Made by a program: the position numbers and the translations under genes. 11,265 nt of DNA from an uncultured Pseudomonadota bacterium (lineage in GTDB: Bacteria > Pseudomonadota > Gammaproteobacteria > Burkholderiales > SG8-39), in contig CAITSH010000409.1 of the NCBI GenBank assembly GCA_903895005.1, positions 1 to 11,265 of the forward strand, read 5' to 3'. The notes under the pieces are model-generated. The model made no database searches. It worked only from the letters and a program-made list of their open reading frames with translations, and was not told where the DNA came from. Position 1 is the first letter of the stretch; each line of letters opens with the position of its first letter. Positions 1 through 6,395 of this stretch are shown in pieces.

Positions 1-165
1 GCCGCCAAGGGCGAGGTCATCACCGGCCTCCTGTACGTGAACCCCGAGGCCGACGACATGCACGCCCACCTGCACACCTCCGACATGCCCTTCAACAAGA
101 TGAACGCCAAGGAGTTGTGCCCGGGTTCGGCTGCGCTGGAAAAAATCAACGCATCAATGCGCTAG
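1..165 (+). CDS. 2-oxoacid:ferredoxin oxidoreductase, beta subunit, C-terminal end (partial)
   Basis: Only the last 54 codons are in the window; the gene starts upstream and ends at TAG 163-165. The reading frame from base 1 is open and strongly G/C-biased at third positions. The tail contains GLLYVNPEADDMHAHL near its start and ELCPGSAALEKINASMR at the very end, which I recognise as the typical C-terminus of KorB-like beta subunits. In the family, the beta subunit binds thiamine diphosphate and works with an alpha subunit to decarboxylate a 2-oxoacid (2-oxoglutarate or pyruvate) to its acyl-CoA while reducing ferredoxin. The ThDP and FeS motifs lie outside the window, so substrate and subunit architecture cannot be checked. 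It is probably the last gene of its own operon, because a hairpin and a new ribosome binding site follow. Confidence 0.75.
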   Translation, partial: AAKGEVITGLLYVNPEADDMHAHLHTSDMPFNKMNAKELCPGSAALEKINASMR

Positions 166-173
166 CGTATAGG

Positions 174-204
174 CTGGAAACGCCGGCCAGATGCGGGTTT
201 CCAG
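174..204. terminator. Inverted repeat after the oxidoreductase gene, possible terminator or leader hairpin
   Basis: The arms CTGGAAAC (174-181) and GTTTCCAG (197-204) are perfect 8-nt complements separated by a 15-nt loop. The repeat begins 9 nt after the stop of the beta-subunit gene and ends 30 nt before the next start codon. There is no T-run after the stem, so it is not a classic intrinsic terminator. It could instead be a leader hairpin, a processing site or an operator. Confidence 0.3.
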
Positions 205-234
205 TCGATTCCATTGTGCAAGGCCGGAGCCCCC

Positions 235-1074
235 ATGCAAGTCATCCCGCTCGAATCCATCCCGCTCACGCAACTCAAAAACCAGTACCGCGACGGCACC
301 ATCCGCGCCTATCGCATTGTCGAGGGCGAGCCGGGGCCGGGAAATTTTTCGCTGCGGCTGGTGAACATCGCCGGCAAGTATTTTTCGCCGCGCCACCGCC
401 ACAACTTCGACCAGGTGCGCTACCAGCTCGCCGGCACCTTTGATTACGAGGCGGACGGCAAGCTGGGTCCGGGCGAGCTTGGGTATTTTCCCGAGGGCAC
501 GCGCTATGGCCCACAAACCTGCGATACCGACACCTCCAACCTGCTGCTGCAGTTTGGCGGCGCGAGCGGCGCCGGCTACACCACCGAGGCCGAGGCCCAA
601 GTCGCGGCCGAGGCGCTCAAGGCTAAGGGCAAGTTCGAGAAGGGCGTCTTTACCTACAACAAGCCCGACGGCACCAAGGTCAACCAGGACGCCTACGAGG
701 CGATCTGGGAACACATACACGGGCGCGAACTCGTTTATCCCAAAGAACGCTATGTGCGCCCGGTACTCATGGACCCGGCGCACTTTGCGTGGCAGCCCGT
801 TGCCGGGCAACCCGGCACGGCAAAAAAAATCGCCGGGGTGTTTTCGGAGCGTGCCACGCGCCTGTCGTTTTTCAAGGCCGATGCCGGCGCAACCCTCGCG
901 CTTGAGCCAATGAGCCTTTACTTCGTGTTGTCGGGCGCCGGCAGCGTTGATGGTGCGTCTGGACCTAAGGCCTATACAAAGTACACCACCGTTTACCTCT
1001 TGTCCGGCGAAGCAGCGGGTCTCGTTGCCACCCAAGCCACTGAATTGTTGCAAATCGGCCTGCCGCAACACTAG
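235..1074 (+). CDS. Cupin-like protein, paralog 1 (279 aa)
   Basis: This is a predicted cytoplasmic protein of the cupin fold with no assigned reaction. I chose ATG 235 because GGAG lies just upstream and the paralog at 2761 starts identically (MQV.P.ES); a TTG at 214 would add only seven residues. Residues about 50-95 carry a cupin core: FSPRHRHNFDQ holds His54, His56 and Gln60, where canonical motif 1 has HxH and Glu. Motif 2 is G80...PEGTRYG, with Tyr91 where the third metal-binding His is expected. The C-terminal part (about 200-279) contains FVLSGAG and looks like a second beta-barrel without His ligands, so this may be a degenerate bicupin. Over half of the residues match the 2761 gene. 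It may be a metal-poor binding or sensor protein; metal-dependent catalysis is less likely. Function unknown. Confidence 0.75.
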   Translation: MQVIPLESIPLTQLKNQYRDGTIRAYRIVEGEPGPGNFSLRLVNIAGKYFSPRHRHNFDQVRYQLAGTFDYEADGKLGPGELGYFPEGTRYGPQTCDTDTSNLLLQFGGASGAGYTTEAEAQVAAEALKAKGKFEKGVFTYNKPDGTKVNQDAYEAIWEHIHGRELVYPKERYVRPVLMDPAHFAWQPVAGQPGTAKKIAGVFSERATRLSFFKADAGATLALEPMSLYFVLSGAGSVDGASGPKAYTKYTTVYLLSGEAAGLVATQATELLQIGLPQH

Positions 1075-1096
1075 TTTCGACGGTAAATTTTGGTGG

Positions 1097-1112
1097 TGTG
1101 ATTTAAATCACG
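1097..1112. promoter_or_regulatory. CRP/FNR-type palindrome
   Basis: GTGATTTAAATCAC at 1098-1111 is a perfect 14-nt palindrome. With flanking bases it reads TGTGA-TTTAAA-TCACG, nine of ten positions of the CRP half-site pair TGTGA-N6-TCACA. Its core TGAT-N4-ATCA also fits FNR/ANR-type sites. It lies 24 nt after the cupin stop and about 135 nt upstream of the small gene at 1247. A TATACC hexamer at 1174-1179 could be a -10 box about 70 nt downstream of the palindrome centre, but no good -35 is visible. The regulator and target are inference. Confidence 0.45.
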
Positions 1113-1246
1113 TTCCGTGCGCGGAATGGCGCCGATCGGTGATTTGGGTCGAATGCCTGTCCTGAAGTCGGTGTATACCTTGTCAACAGCAACGCCAAAC
1201 AGCAATGCAACGACAAGTACGTACACAAACAGAACTGGACTTGAGC

Positions 1247-1486
1247 ATGGGACGTTATTACACGATACGCCGCGGTGCCAACAGTGTCGTGATCGCCTGG
1301 GAGGAAGATGACCTCGCCGGGCCGAAATTCCGCGTCACCCACCCGCAACACGAGGTTTCGGCCAACAGCGTGGTCGACCGGCTCAACAGCGCCCCGGACG
1401 ACATGCGTGCGCTGTCGCTGCTGGTGGCCTTCATGAAAACCCCCTTCGCCTACGCCATGCAACCGGGTGCCGCCGTGCTCGGCTGA
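1247..1486 (+). CDS. Small protein of unknown function (79 aa)
   Basis: I do not recognise this protein. It reads MGRYYTIRRGANSVVIAWEE at the N-terminus and ends in PGAAVLG. It is mixed alpha/beta in character, with no signal peptide or membrane span, so probably cytosolic. The codon usage from 1247 is strongly G/C-ending, which supports real coding. An in-frame ATG at 1205 would add 14 residues, but those codons are A-rich and unlike the rest, so 1247 is preferred. Neither start has a convincing ribosome binding site. The gene stands alone between the CRP/FNR-like palindrome and a convergent Bug receptor gene. No function is proposed. Confidence 0.55.
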   Translation: MGRYYTIRRGANSVVIAWEEDDLAGPKFRVTHPQHEVSANSVVDRLNSAPDDMRALSLLVAFMKTPFAYAMQPGAAVLG

Positions 1487-1492
1487 ACTTAT

Positions 1493-1523
1493 GCGACGGC
1501 TGGGCTTCGCATCGCCCCGTCGC
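1493..1523. terminator. Possible bidirectional terminator between convergent genes
   Basis: GCGACGG (1493-1499) pairs with CCGTCGC (1517-1523), and GGGC/GCCC inside (1502-1505 and 1514-1517) could extend the structure at the cost of one shared base. It fills the 47-nt gap between the plus-strand small gene and the end of the minus-strand Bug gene, the expected place for a shared terminator. No T-run follows on either strand, so support is limited. Confidence 0.35.
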
Positions 1524-1533
1524 CAGGTAGTGC

Positions 1534-2532
1534 CTACTCGACCTTCGCCCCAGAGAGCTTCACCGCCGCGCGATACACCGCCTGGTCGGAGGTGAGCTGC
1601 ACCAGGTGCTGCTCGGGCGTGGTGCCCAGCGGGTCTATGCCCAGGCCCTCAAAGCGTTTGACCGCTTCCGGTGTCTGCAAGGCCTTCTTGATCTCGGCCG
1701 AGAGCTTGCTGATGACCGGTTTGGGCGTGGCCGCGGGCGCGAGCGCATGTACCGAAGGCACAAAAATCATGTCCTTGATGCCCAACTCGGCAAAGGTCGG
1801 CACATCGGGCGCCTGCGCCGAACGCTCGGGGCTCGCCACCGCCAGCAGCTTCACCTTGCCCGTCTTGATATGCGGCACCACCGCCTGGTAGGCCGAGAAC
1901 AACACCTGTATGTCACCGGCCACCAGCGCCGGTGTCGATTGCCCGCTGCTCTTGTAGGGGACGTGCACGAGCTTCAGGCCGGCGCGCGTTTTCATCATCT
2001 CGGTGGCAAGGTGGTGAATCGTCCCCGAGCCTGATGTGCCATACGAGAACTTGTCCGGGCTTGCCTTGACCAATGTGGCAAATTCCTTCCAGTTATTCAC
2101 CCCGAGAGAGGTGTTGATCGCGAGGTAAAACGGTGTCGTGCCGATGAGTGACACCGCGGCAAAATCGCGTAGCGTGTCGTAGGGCGGCTTTTCCATCAGC
2201 AGCGGGGCGATGGCCGAATTGGAGAGGTCTGCAATCAACAGCGTATGGCCGTCGGGAGGGGCGTTCACCACCGACATCGCCGCAATCACGCCGCCCGCAC
2301 CCGGGCGGTTGTCCACGATCACGCTCTGGCCGCGCATGTCGGGGCTGGCGGCAAGGCGGTCGCCCAGCACCCGCGATACCACATCAGTCAGCCCGCCCGC
2401 CACCGACGACGACACAAAGTGAATCGGCTTGTTCGGGAAGGTCTCCACGCCTTGCGCTACAACAGGGCCGGAACAAAGGCCCACCGCGGTGGCGGCAAGT
2501 AGTGCGACTACACGAAAATCGAACACATGCAT
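1534..2532 (-). CDS. Bug-family tripartite tricarboxylate transporter substrate-binding protein (copy 1)
   Basis: This is a periplasmic receptor of the Bug/TctC family, which captures small carboxylates and related solutes for TctA/TctB-type carriers. I chose ATG 2532 because AAGGAG lies 7 nt upstream (2545-2540 on the minus strand); the longer frame to 2589 has no such site. The 332-aa product has a Sec signal peptide of about 26 residues ending VVAQG; Cys20 is not in a proper lipobox. Family landmarks are the AGGLTD loop with Asp50, VDNRPGAGG at 73-81, PPDGHTLL at 92-99, PYDTLRDFAAVSLIG and HVPYKSSG. The length is normal for the family. It is the only Bug gene here on the minus strand, a monocistron between two cupin paralogs, convergent with the 79-aa gene. 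The ligand cannot be predicted, and no membrane subunits are nearby. Confidence 0.93.
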   Translation of the reverse strand: MHVFDFRVVALLAATAVGLCSGPVVAQGVETFPNKPIHFVSSSVAGGLTDVVSRVLGDRLAASPDMRGQSVIVDNRPGAGGVIAAMSVVNAPPDGHTLLIADLSNSAIAPLLMEKPPYDTLRDFAAVSLIGTTPFYLAINTSLGVNNWKEFATLVKASPDKFSYGTSGSGTIHHLATEMMKTRAGLKLVHVPYKSSGQSTPALVAGDIQVLFSAYQAVVPHIKTGKVKLLAVASPERSAQAPDVPTFAELGIKDMIFVPSVHALAPAATPKPVISKLSAEIKKALQTPEAVKRFEGLGIDPLGTTPEQHLVQLTSDQAVYRAAVKLSGAKVE

Positions 2533-2760
2533 AACGGTACTCCTTAGTCGGTGAAGGCACATCTTACGGACAGCGACCACCCCGCGCAATCGGGCATCGC
2601 CCCTGGTGCGGCCGGCACCGCTTGGGTGCTAAACCATCAGGGTGCTGGTGTCGATTTCCGCCTGATAGGGGCATCCGCTGCTGCGTAGCCGCGGCGGCTT
2701 GCGGTAATATGCTCCGTCAGCCGCAGCACGCGGCTGCTCGACCCAGCCCCGGAGGCCCCC
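2533..2760. promoter_or_regulatory. Divergent intergenic region with -10-like box and leader hairpin
   Basis: This 228-nt gap separates the minus-strand Bug gene from the plus-strand cupin paralog 2 and must hold promoters for both. On the plus strand TAATAT at 2705-2710 resembles a -10 box, but the matching -35 position is poor. Just downstream, CAGCCGC (2718-2724) and GCGGCTG (2730-2736) form a perfect 7-bp stem with a 5-nt loop, placed before the GGAGG at 2751-2755. It could affect leader structure. No coding gene is evident in the gap. Confidence 0.35.
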
Positions 2761-3588
2761 ATGCAAGTCGTACCCATCGAAAGCCGCACCCTCACCACGC
2801 TCAACAACCAGATTCGTGAGGGCGTCATCCGCGCCGTGCGCATCCTCGAGGGCGAGCCCGGCCCGGAAAACTTCTCGCTCAAGCTCGTCAACATCGAGGG
2901 TGATTTTTTCTCGCCGCGCCATCGCCACAACTTCGACCAGGTGCGCCTGCAGCTCGAAGGCACCTTTGATTACGACAAGGACGGCTGCTTCACGCCCGGT
3001 GCCATCGGCTACTTCCCCGAGGGCACGCGCTACGGCCCGCAGACTTCCAGCGGGGTCACCTGGAACCTCCTGCTGCAATACGGCGGCGCAAGTGGCTCGG
3101 GCTACACCGCCGAATCCGAAGAAGAGCGCGCCGCCGGCGCACTCAAGGCCAGGGGCACGTTCGAGAAGGGCGTGTACACGTACTTCAAGGAAGACGGCAC
3201 CAAGGTCAACCAGGACGCCTACGAAGCCGTGTGGGAACACATCCACGGCCGCCCGCTCGTCTACCCCAAGGAACGCTACGACCGCCCGGTGTTCATGAAC
3301 TCGGCCGCCTTCGGCTGGGTGCCCGTCAAGGACCAGCCCGGCGTGGCAAGCAAGCTCATGGGCGTGTTCTCCGAGCGCGAAACCAAGCTCGCCTTTTATA
3401 AAATCGACGCTGGCGCAAAGCTGGCGATGGAAGACGACAGCTTTTACTTCGTACTCTCAGGCACCGGCGAAACCGCCGGCGAGGCCGTGGCCAAGCACAC
3501 CACCGTGCACCTTAAGCGCGGGGAGAGCGGAGTGCTGGCGGCGAAGACTGAGCTCGAGTGCGTGCAGTTGAGGTTGCCGCGACGCTAG
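2761..3588 (+). CDS. Cupin-like protein, paralog 2 (275 aa)
   Basis: This is a close paralog of the gene at 235. ATG 2761 is preceded by GGAGG with a short spacer. His54, His56 and Gln60 (SPRHRHNFDQ) and the motif-2 stretch YFPEGTRYGPQ are conserved at identical positions in both copies, including Tyr in place of the usual third His. Other shared blocks are DGTKVNQDAYEA, WEHIHGR and VYPKERY in the middle, and FYFVLSGTG in a second barrel-like half. Conservation of the same non-canonical residues in both copies suggests they are a real family trait and not decay. The protein is probably cytoplasmic because no signal peptide is present. The reaction, if any, is unknown. Differences between the copies cluster in the C-terminal third, where this copy has a short deletion. 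Confidence 0.78.
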   Translation: MQVVPIESRTLTTLNNQIREGVIRAVRILEGEPGPENFSLKLVNIEGDFFSPRHRHNFDQVRLQLEGTFDYDKDGCFTPGAIGYFPEGTRYGPQTSSGVTWNLLLQYGGASGSGYTAESEEERAAGALKARGTFEKGVYTYFKEDGTKVNQDAYEAVWEHIHGRPLVYPKERYDRPVFMNSAAFGWVPVKDQPGVASKLMGVFSERETKLAFYKIDAGAKLAMEDDSFYFVLSGTGETAGEAVAKHTTVHLKRGESGVLAAKTELECVQLRLPRR

Positions 3589-3739
3589 GGGGATAGGCTG
3601 GAGAGGGCCGACTGGCGCGGGTTTTCGGCTGCCAGGTTACACCGGCATTACGCCTGCGCGTTTCCGCCAGAACGCGATCCTATTTCGCAATATTCGAATA
3701 CAGCCCCGCAGCTTCACATAGAATTTACCAGGATAAAAG
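3589..3739 (+). promoter_or_regulatory. Upstream region of the CoA-thioester operon
   Basis: This 151-nt gap precedes the first MaoC gene and should hold the promoter of the seven-gene run. TATTCGAATA at 3691-3700 is a perfect 10-nt palindrome about 40 nt before the start codon, a possible operator. TAGAAT at 3719-3724 matches a -10 box in five of six positions, but no matching -35 is present and it would leave a leader of only about 10 nt. Nothing else is recognisable. Confidence 0.3.
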
Positions 3740-4201
3740 ATGAGTAAAACCACTCCACTTCAAGTGGGCGATACCTTCGGCGGGCCGTCCAAGACGCTCA
3801 CCGATGCGCACTTTCTGCTTTTTTCCGGGGTTACCGGTGACGTGCACCCCATTCACTATGACGTCGAGTACGCCAAAAAAAGCCATTTCGGCAAGCCGCT
3901 GGCGCACGGACTCTTGCTCACGTCACTGACTGCGCTGGGCGCATCCTCGGAGCGCGAGCGTCTCGATGGTTTTATCTTCATCGAGCAGGGCTGCCGCTTT
4001 CTCAAGCCGGCGCTGGTGGGCGATACGGTGCGGCCGGTGTTCGAGCTGGAAAAGCTCTGGAACGAGGAACACCGGCAATTCGCCCGCTTCAAGACCCGGC
4101 TGCTTAACCAGCGCGACGAGGTCTTGCTCGAAGGGTTTCATGTCTATCGCGTCTTGCCGCACGATGACGCAAAGAAAAACGAGGCCAGCAAGGCTAATTA
4201 G
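3740..4201 (+). CDS. MaoC-family (R)-specific enoyl-CoA hydratase-like protein, catalytic type (153 aa)
   Basis: This is a single-hotdog-domain protein of the MaoC/R-hydratase family, which adds water to trans-2-enoyl-CoA thioesters in the cytosol. The hydratase motif is intact: SGVTGDVHPIHYD carries Asp34 and His39, the catalytic pair of the family, followed by FGKPLAHG (His56). The length of 153 residues is typical. ATG 3740 has AGGA at 3730-3733. It heads a co-directional run, 26 nt before the RidA-like gene and upstream of a class III CoA-transferase, which suits hydration of the CoA thioester that the transferase makes. A relation to mesaconyl-CoA or beta-methylmalyl-CoA dehydratases is possible but not provable here. 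The C-terminus is charged and Lys-rich (KKNEASK). Confidence 0.85.
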   Translation: MSKTTPLQVGDTFGGPSKTLTDAHFLLFSGVTGDVHPIHYDVEYAKKSHFGKPLAHGLLLTSLTALGASSERERLDGFIFIEQGCRFLKPALVGDTVRPVFELEKLWNEEHRQFARFKTRLLNQRDEVLLEGFHVYRVLPHDDAKKNEASKAN

Positions 4202-4227
4202 TCCAATCAGGTCAACGAGGAACAACC

Positions 4228-4638
4228 ATGCCTGAGATTCGCGAAAAACTCACCGCCGGCAAGCCCTGGCCCGCGCATTACACCTTTGCCCCGGCCATGC
4301 GCGTGGGCAACACCATCTGGCTCTCGGGCACCACCGGCACCGACGAGACCGGCAAGATCACCGCGCCCGGCGACATCGTCGAGCAGACACGCCAGATTTT
4401 CCGCAAGTTCGAGGCGCTGCTGCAATCTGTGGGCGGATCCTGCGATGACATCGTGCAGACCCAGGAATTTTTTACCACCACCGAAAACTACAAGGGCACC
4501 GCAGCCGTGAGGCGCGAGTTTTTCAAGACCGCGACGCCGGCGGCGGCGGGCGTGCTGGTTGCGGGCCTCTTGCGCAAGGACGCGCTCATCGAAATCTCGG
4601 CCATTGCGGTGCTCCGCGATCCGCCCGCTGGCACTTAG
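4228..4638 (+). CDS. RidA/YjgF/UK114-family protein lacking the catalytic arginine (136 aa)
   Basis: The fold signature is clear: VGNTIWLSGTTGTD near residues 26-39, a middle helix containing EALLQSVGGSCDDIVQ (62-77), and the C-terminal strand DALIEISAIAVL (118-129) with the conserved Glu122. In classical RidA, which hydrolyses reactive enamine/imine intermediates, an Arg sits in PAR(S/T) before the last strand; here the sequence is TPAAAGVLVAG, with Ala106 at that place. Family knowledge says groups without this Arg do not show normal 2-aminoacrylate deaminase activity, so a pathway-specific role is more likely. RidA proteins are usually cytosolic trimers. GAGGA at 4217-4221 supports the ATG at 4228. 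It sits between a MaoC hydratase and a CoA-transferase gene, which links it to that pathway. Confidence 0.85.
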   Translation: MPEIREKLTAGKPWPAHYTFAPAMRVGNTIWLSGTTGTDETGKITAPGDIVEQTRQIFRKFEALLQSVGGSCDDIVQTQEFFTTTENYKGTAAVRREFFKTATPAAAGVLVAGLLRKDALIEISAIAVLRDPPAGT

Positions 4639-4667
4639 GCAACCAGGATAGGACGCAAACGCACTCC

Positions 4668-5924
4668 ATGAACGCAGCTGCAACAGAACAAAAGTCCACC
4701 CAGGCAGGCGACGCCAACGCCGCGCTGCTTGCCGGTGTGCGCGTCATCGACCTCACCACCGTGGTCTTCGGGCCGCTGACCACGCAAATCCTCGCCGACT
4801 ACGGCGCCGACGTCATCAAGATCGAGCCGCCCGAGGGCGACATCATGCGCCACGCCGGCTCGGTGGCCTCCGATGGCATGGGCTGCATCTTCCTCAATCT
4901 CAACCGCGGCAAACGCTCGGTCTCAATCGACCTCAAGACCGCTGATGGCCGCGCTGTGTTGCGCAAGCTCATCAGCACCGCCGATGTGTTCATCCACAAC
5001 GTCAGGCGCGGTGCCATGGACAGGCTGGATCTCTCCTATGAAGCCGTCGCCGCCATCAACCCGCGCATCCTGTATTGCACCGCGACCGGCTTTGCCAAAA
5101 ACAATCCACGCGCCGATGCCGCAGCCATTGACGATGTGATCCAGACCTCCTCGGGCCTGGCCGCGCTCAACGCTGGTAATGACGGCGTGCCGCGCTTTGT
5201 GCAAAGCCTGCTCGCCGACAAGGTCGCCGGCATGGGCCTCGCCTGCGCGGTGCTCGCTGCGCTGTACCGGCGCACGACCACCGGGCGTGGCGGGCTGATC
5301 GACGTGCCCATGTACGAAACCCTCGCCGCCTTCATGCTGCTCGAACACCTGCAGGGCGAAAGCTACGAGCCGGCGCGCGGTGAGGTGGGTTACCACCGCG
5401 TGATGTCGGCGCGCGGCCGGCGCATCTACAGCGCCAAGGACGGCTATGTCGCCATGACGCCTTACAGCGGCGCGCAATGGGCGCAGTTTTTTCGAGAGAC
5501 CGGCCGGCCCGAGCTCGCCGATGACCCGCGCATCACCAACGCCGTGGTGCGCAACGCCCATGTGGGCGAGCTCTACGACATGATTGCCGCGGTCGCCGAT
5601 ACGCGCACCGTGGCCGAATGGGAGTCGCTTGCCGCGCGCCTGGGTTTCCCGGCGCAGCGCGTCAACGGGCTCGCCGATGTGGCCGCCGACCCGGACCTTG
5701 CCACCACCGGCACGCTGGTCGCGCGCGAGCACGCCGGCATCGGCCGCACTCGCATGCTCGCCTCGCCCGGTTTTTTTGACGGCGAGGCGGCGCGCCACCC
5801 CGGTGTTGCGCCCAAGTTCGCCGAGCATACTCAGGCGGTGCTGGCCGAGGCGGGCTTTGGCGCTGATGACATTGCGCGCTACGCCGCGAGCGGCGCGGTG
5901 CGTATCGCCGGGAGCAAGGTATGA
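4668..5924 (+). CDS. Class III (CaiB/BaiF family) CoA-transferase (418 aa)
   Basis: The enzyme should move CoA from an acyl-CoA donor to a carboxylic acid, activating the operon's substrate. The N-terminal half shows the family hallmarks: GVRVIDLT (23-30), LADYGADVIKIEPPEGD (42-58), NLNRGKRS (77-84) and the stretch around AIDDVIQTSSGL, where Asp155 is the likely catalytic nucleophile (equivalent to the Asp of formyl-CoA transferase). RGGLIDVPMYETLA is the usual middle motif and the C-terminal domain is complete, so the length is normal. There are about 20 extra residues before the conserved start. The ribosome binding site is weak (AGGATAGGA at 4645-4653, 14 nt away). The stop overlaps the next gene by 4 nt (ATGA), implying translational coupling. 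The acceptor acid is unknown. Confidence 0.93.
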   Translation: MNAAATEQKSTQAGDANAALLAGVRVIDLTTVVFGPLTTQILADYGADVIKIEPPEGDIMRHAGSVASDGMGCIFLNLNRGKRSVSIDLKTADGRAVLRKLISTADVFIHNVRRGAMDRLDLSYEAVAAINPRILYCTATGFAKNNPRADAAAIDDVIQTSSGLAALNAGNDGVPRFVQSLLADKVAGMGLACAVLAALYRRTTTGRGGLIDVPMYETLAAFMLLEHLQGESYEPARGEVGYHRVMSARGRRIYSAKDGYVAMTPYSGAQWAQFFRETGRPELADDPRITNAVVRNAHVGELYDMIAAVADTRTVAEWESLAARLGFPAQRVNGLADVAADPDLATTGTLVAREHAGIGRTRMLASPGFFDGEAARHPGVAPKFAEHTQAVLAEAGFGADDIARYAASGAVRIAGSKV

Positions 5925-6370
5925 CACGCTATTACGAAGACTTCGAAGTCGGTGCAACCTACCCGACCACCTCGCGCCTGATCACAGCCGCCGACCAGGA
6001 CGCCTTTTGCAAGCTGGTGGGCTATGACGTGCCGCTGTTCCTCGATGACGCCTACGCACAATCGCGTGGCCTGCCGGGGCGTATCTGCCCCAGCCACCTG
6101 GTGATGTCGTTTTCCACGGCCATGACGGGCGAGCTTTTTCAGGGCAGCGTGGTGGCGCTCGCGGGCATAGAGGGCGCCAAGTTCCTGCGCCACGTGCGGC
6201 CCGGCGACACCATACGCACCGAGGTCGAGGTGATGGAAAAGCGCCTGACCTCCAAGCCGGGGCGGGGCCTGGTGGTGTTTCGCGACCACGTGTACAACCA
6301 ACTGGATGAAGAAGTATTCCGCAACGACAAGCACGCGCTGATTCGCTGCCGCGACAGCGCGCTGGAGTAA
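5921..6370 (+). CDS. MaoC-fold protein without hydratase catalytic residues (149 aa)
   Basis: This has hotdog/MaoC-like length and layout (YYEDFEVGATY at the start, HVRPGDTIRTEVEV near 90-105). The hydratase motif is altered: where catalytic members have GDxNPxHxD, this reads GYDVPLFLDD, placing Tyr35 at the Asp position and Phe40 at the His position. PGRICPSHLVMS follows in place of the usual AHG. It is therefore unlikely to hydrate enoyl-CoA alone. It starts inside the CoA-transferase stop (ATGA) with AAGG just upstream. It may be the non-catalytic partner of the MaoC protein at 3740, as in two-subunit hydratases such as HadAB or ChsH1-ChsH2, or a CoA-ester binding or thioesterase-like protein. 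The fold is well supported; the role is inferred. Confidence 0.82.
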   Translation: MTRYYEDFEVGATYPTTSRLITAADQDAFCKLVGYDVPLFLDDAYAQSRGLPGRICPSHLVMSFSTAMTGELFQGSVVALAGIEGAKFLRHVRPGDTIRTEVEVMEKRLTSKPGRGLVVFRDHVYNQLDEEVFRNDKHALIRCRDSALE

Positions 6371-6395
6371 CGCGTAACGCACGGAGGCTTACCGC

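Noticed and set aside
154..1071. Long minus-strand open frame (305 codons) opposite the first cupin gene
   Set aside because: It is the antisense of a gene with a ribosome binding site, a paralog and conserved motifs; high G+C keeps the opposite strand open. A similar antisense frame lies opposite the second cupin for the same reason.
2205..2340. Plus-strand Arg/Pro-rich frames inside the minus-strand Bug gene
   Set aside because: They have no family resemblance or ribosome binding site and are shadows of the Bug coding frame.
1534..2532. Lipoprotein signal at Cys20 of Bug copy 1
   Set aside because: The residues before the Cys are VGL, which does not satisfy the lipobox; the leader fits ordinary Sec cleavage near residue 26.
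3607..3635. Two interlocked 5-bp pairings (GCCGA/TCGGC and CTGGC/GCCAG), a possible pseudoknot or attenuator
   Set aside because: With loops of 0 and 1 nt a pseudoknot is sterically implausible. As alternative hairpins the stems are short and expected by chance in G/C-rich DNA, and no T-run follows.
4923..5957. Minus-strand open frame of 344 codons opposite the CoA-transferase
   Set aside because: The plus strand encodes a full CaiB/BaiF enzyme with catalytic motifs; the antisense translation is Arg/Gly/Ala/His-rich with no recognisable domain.
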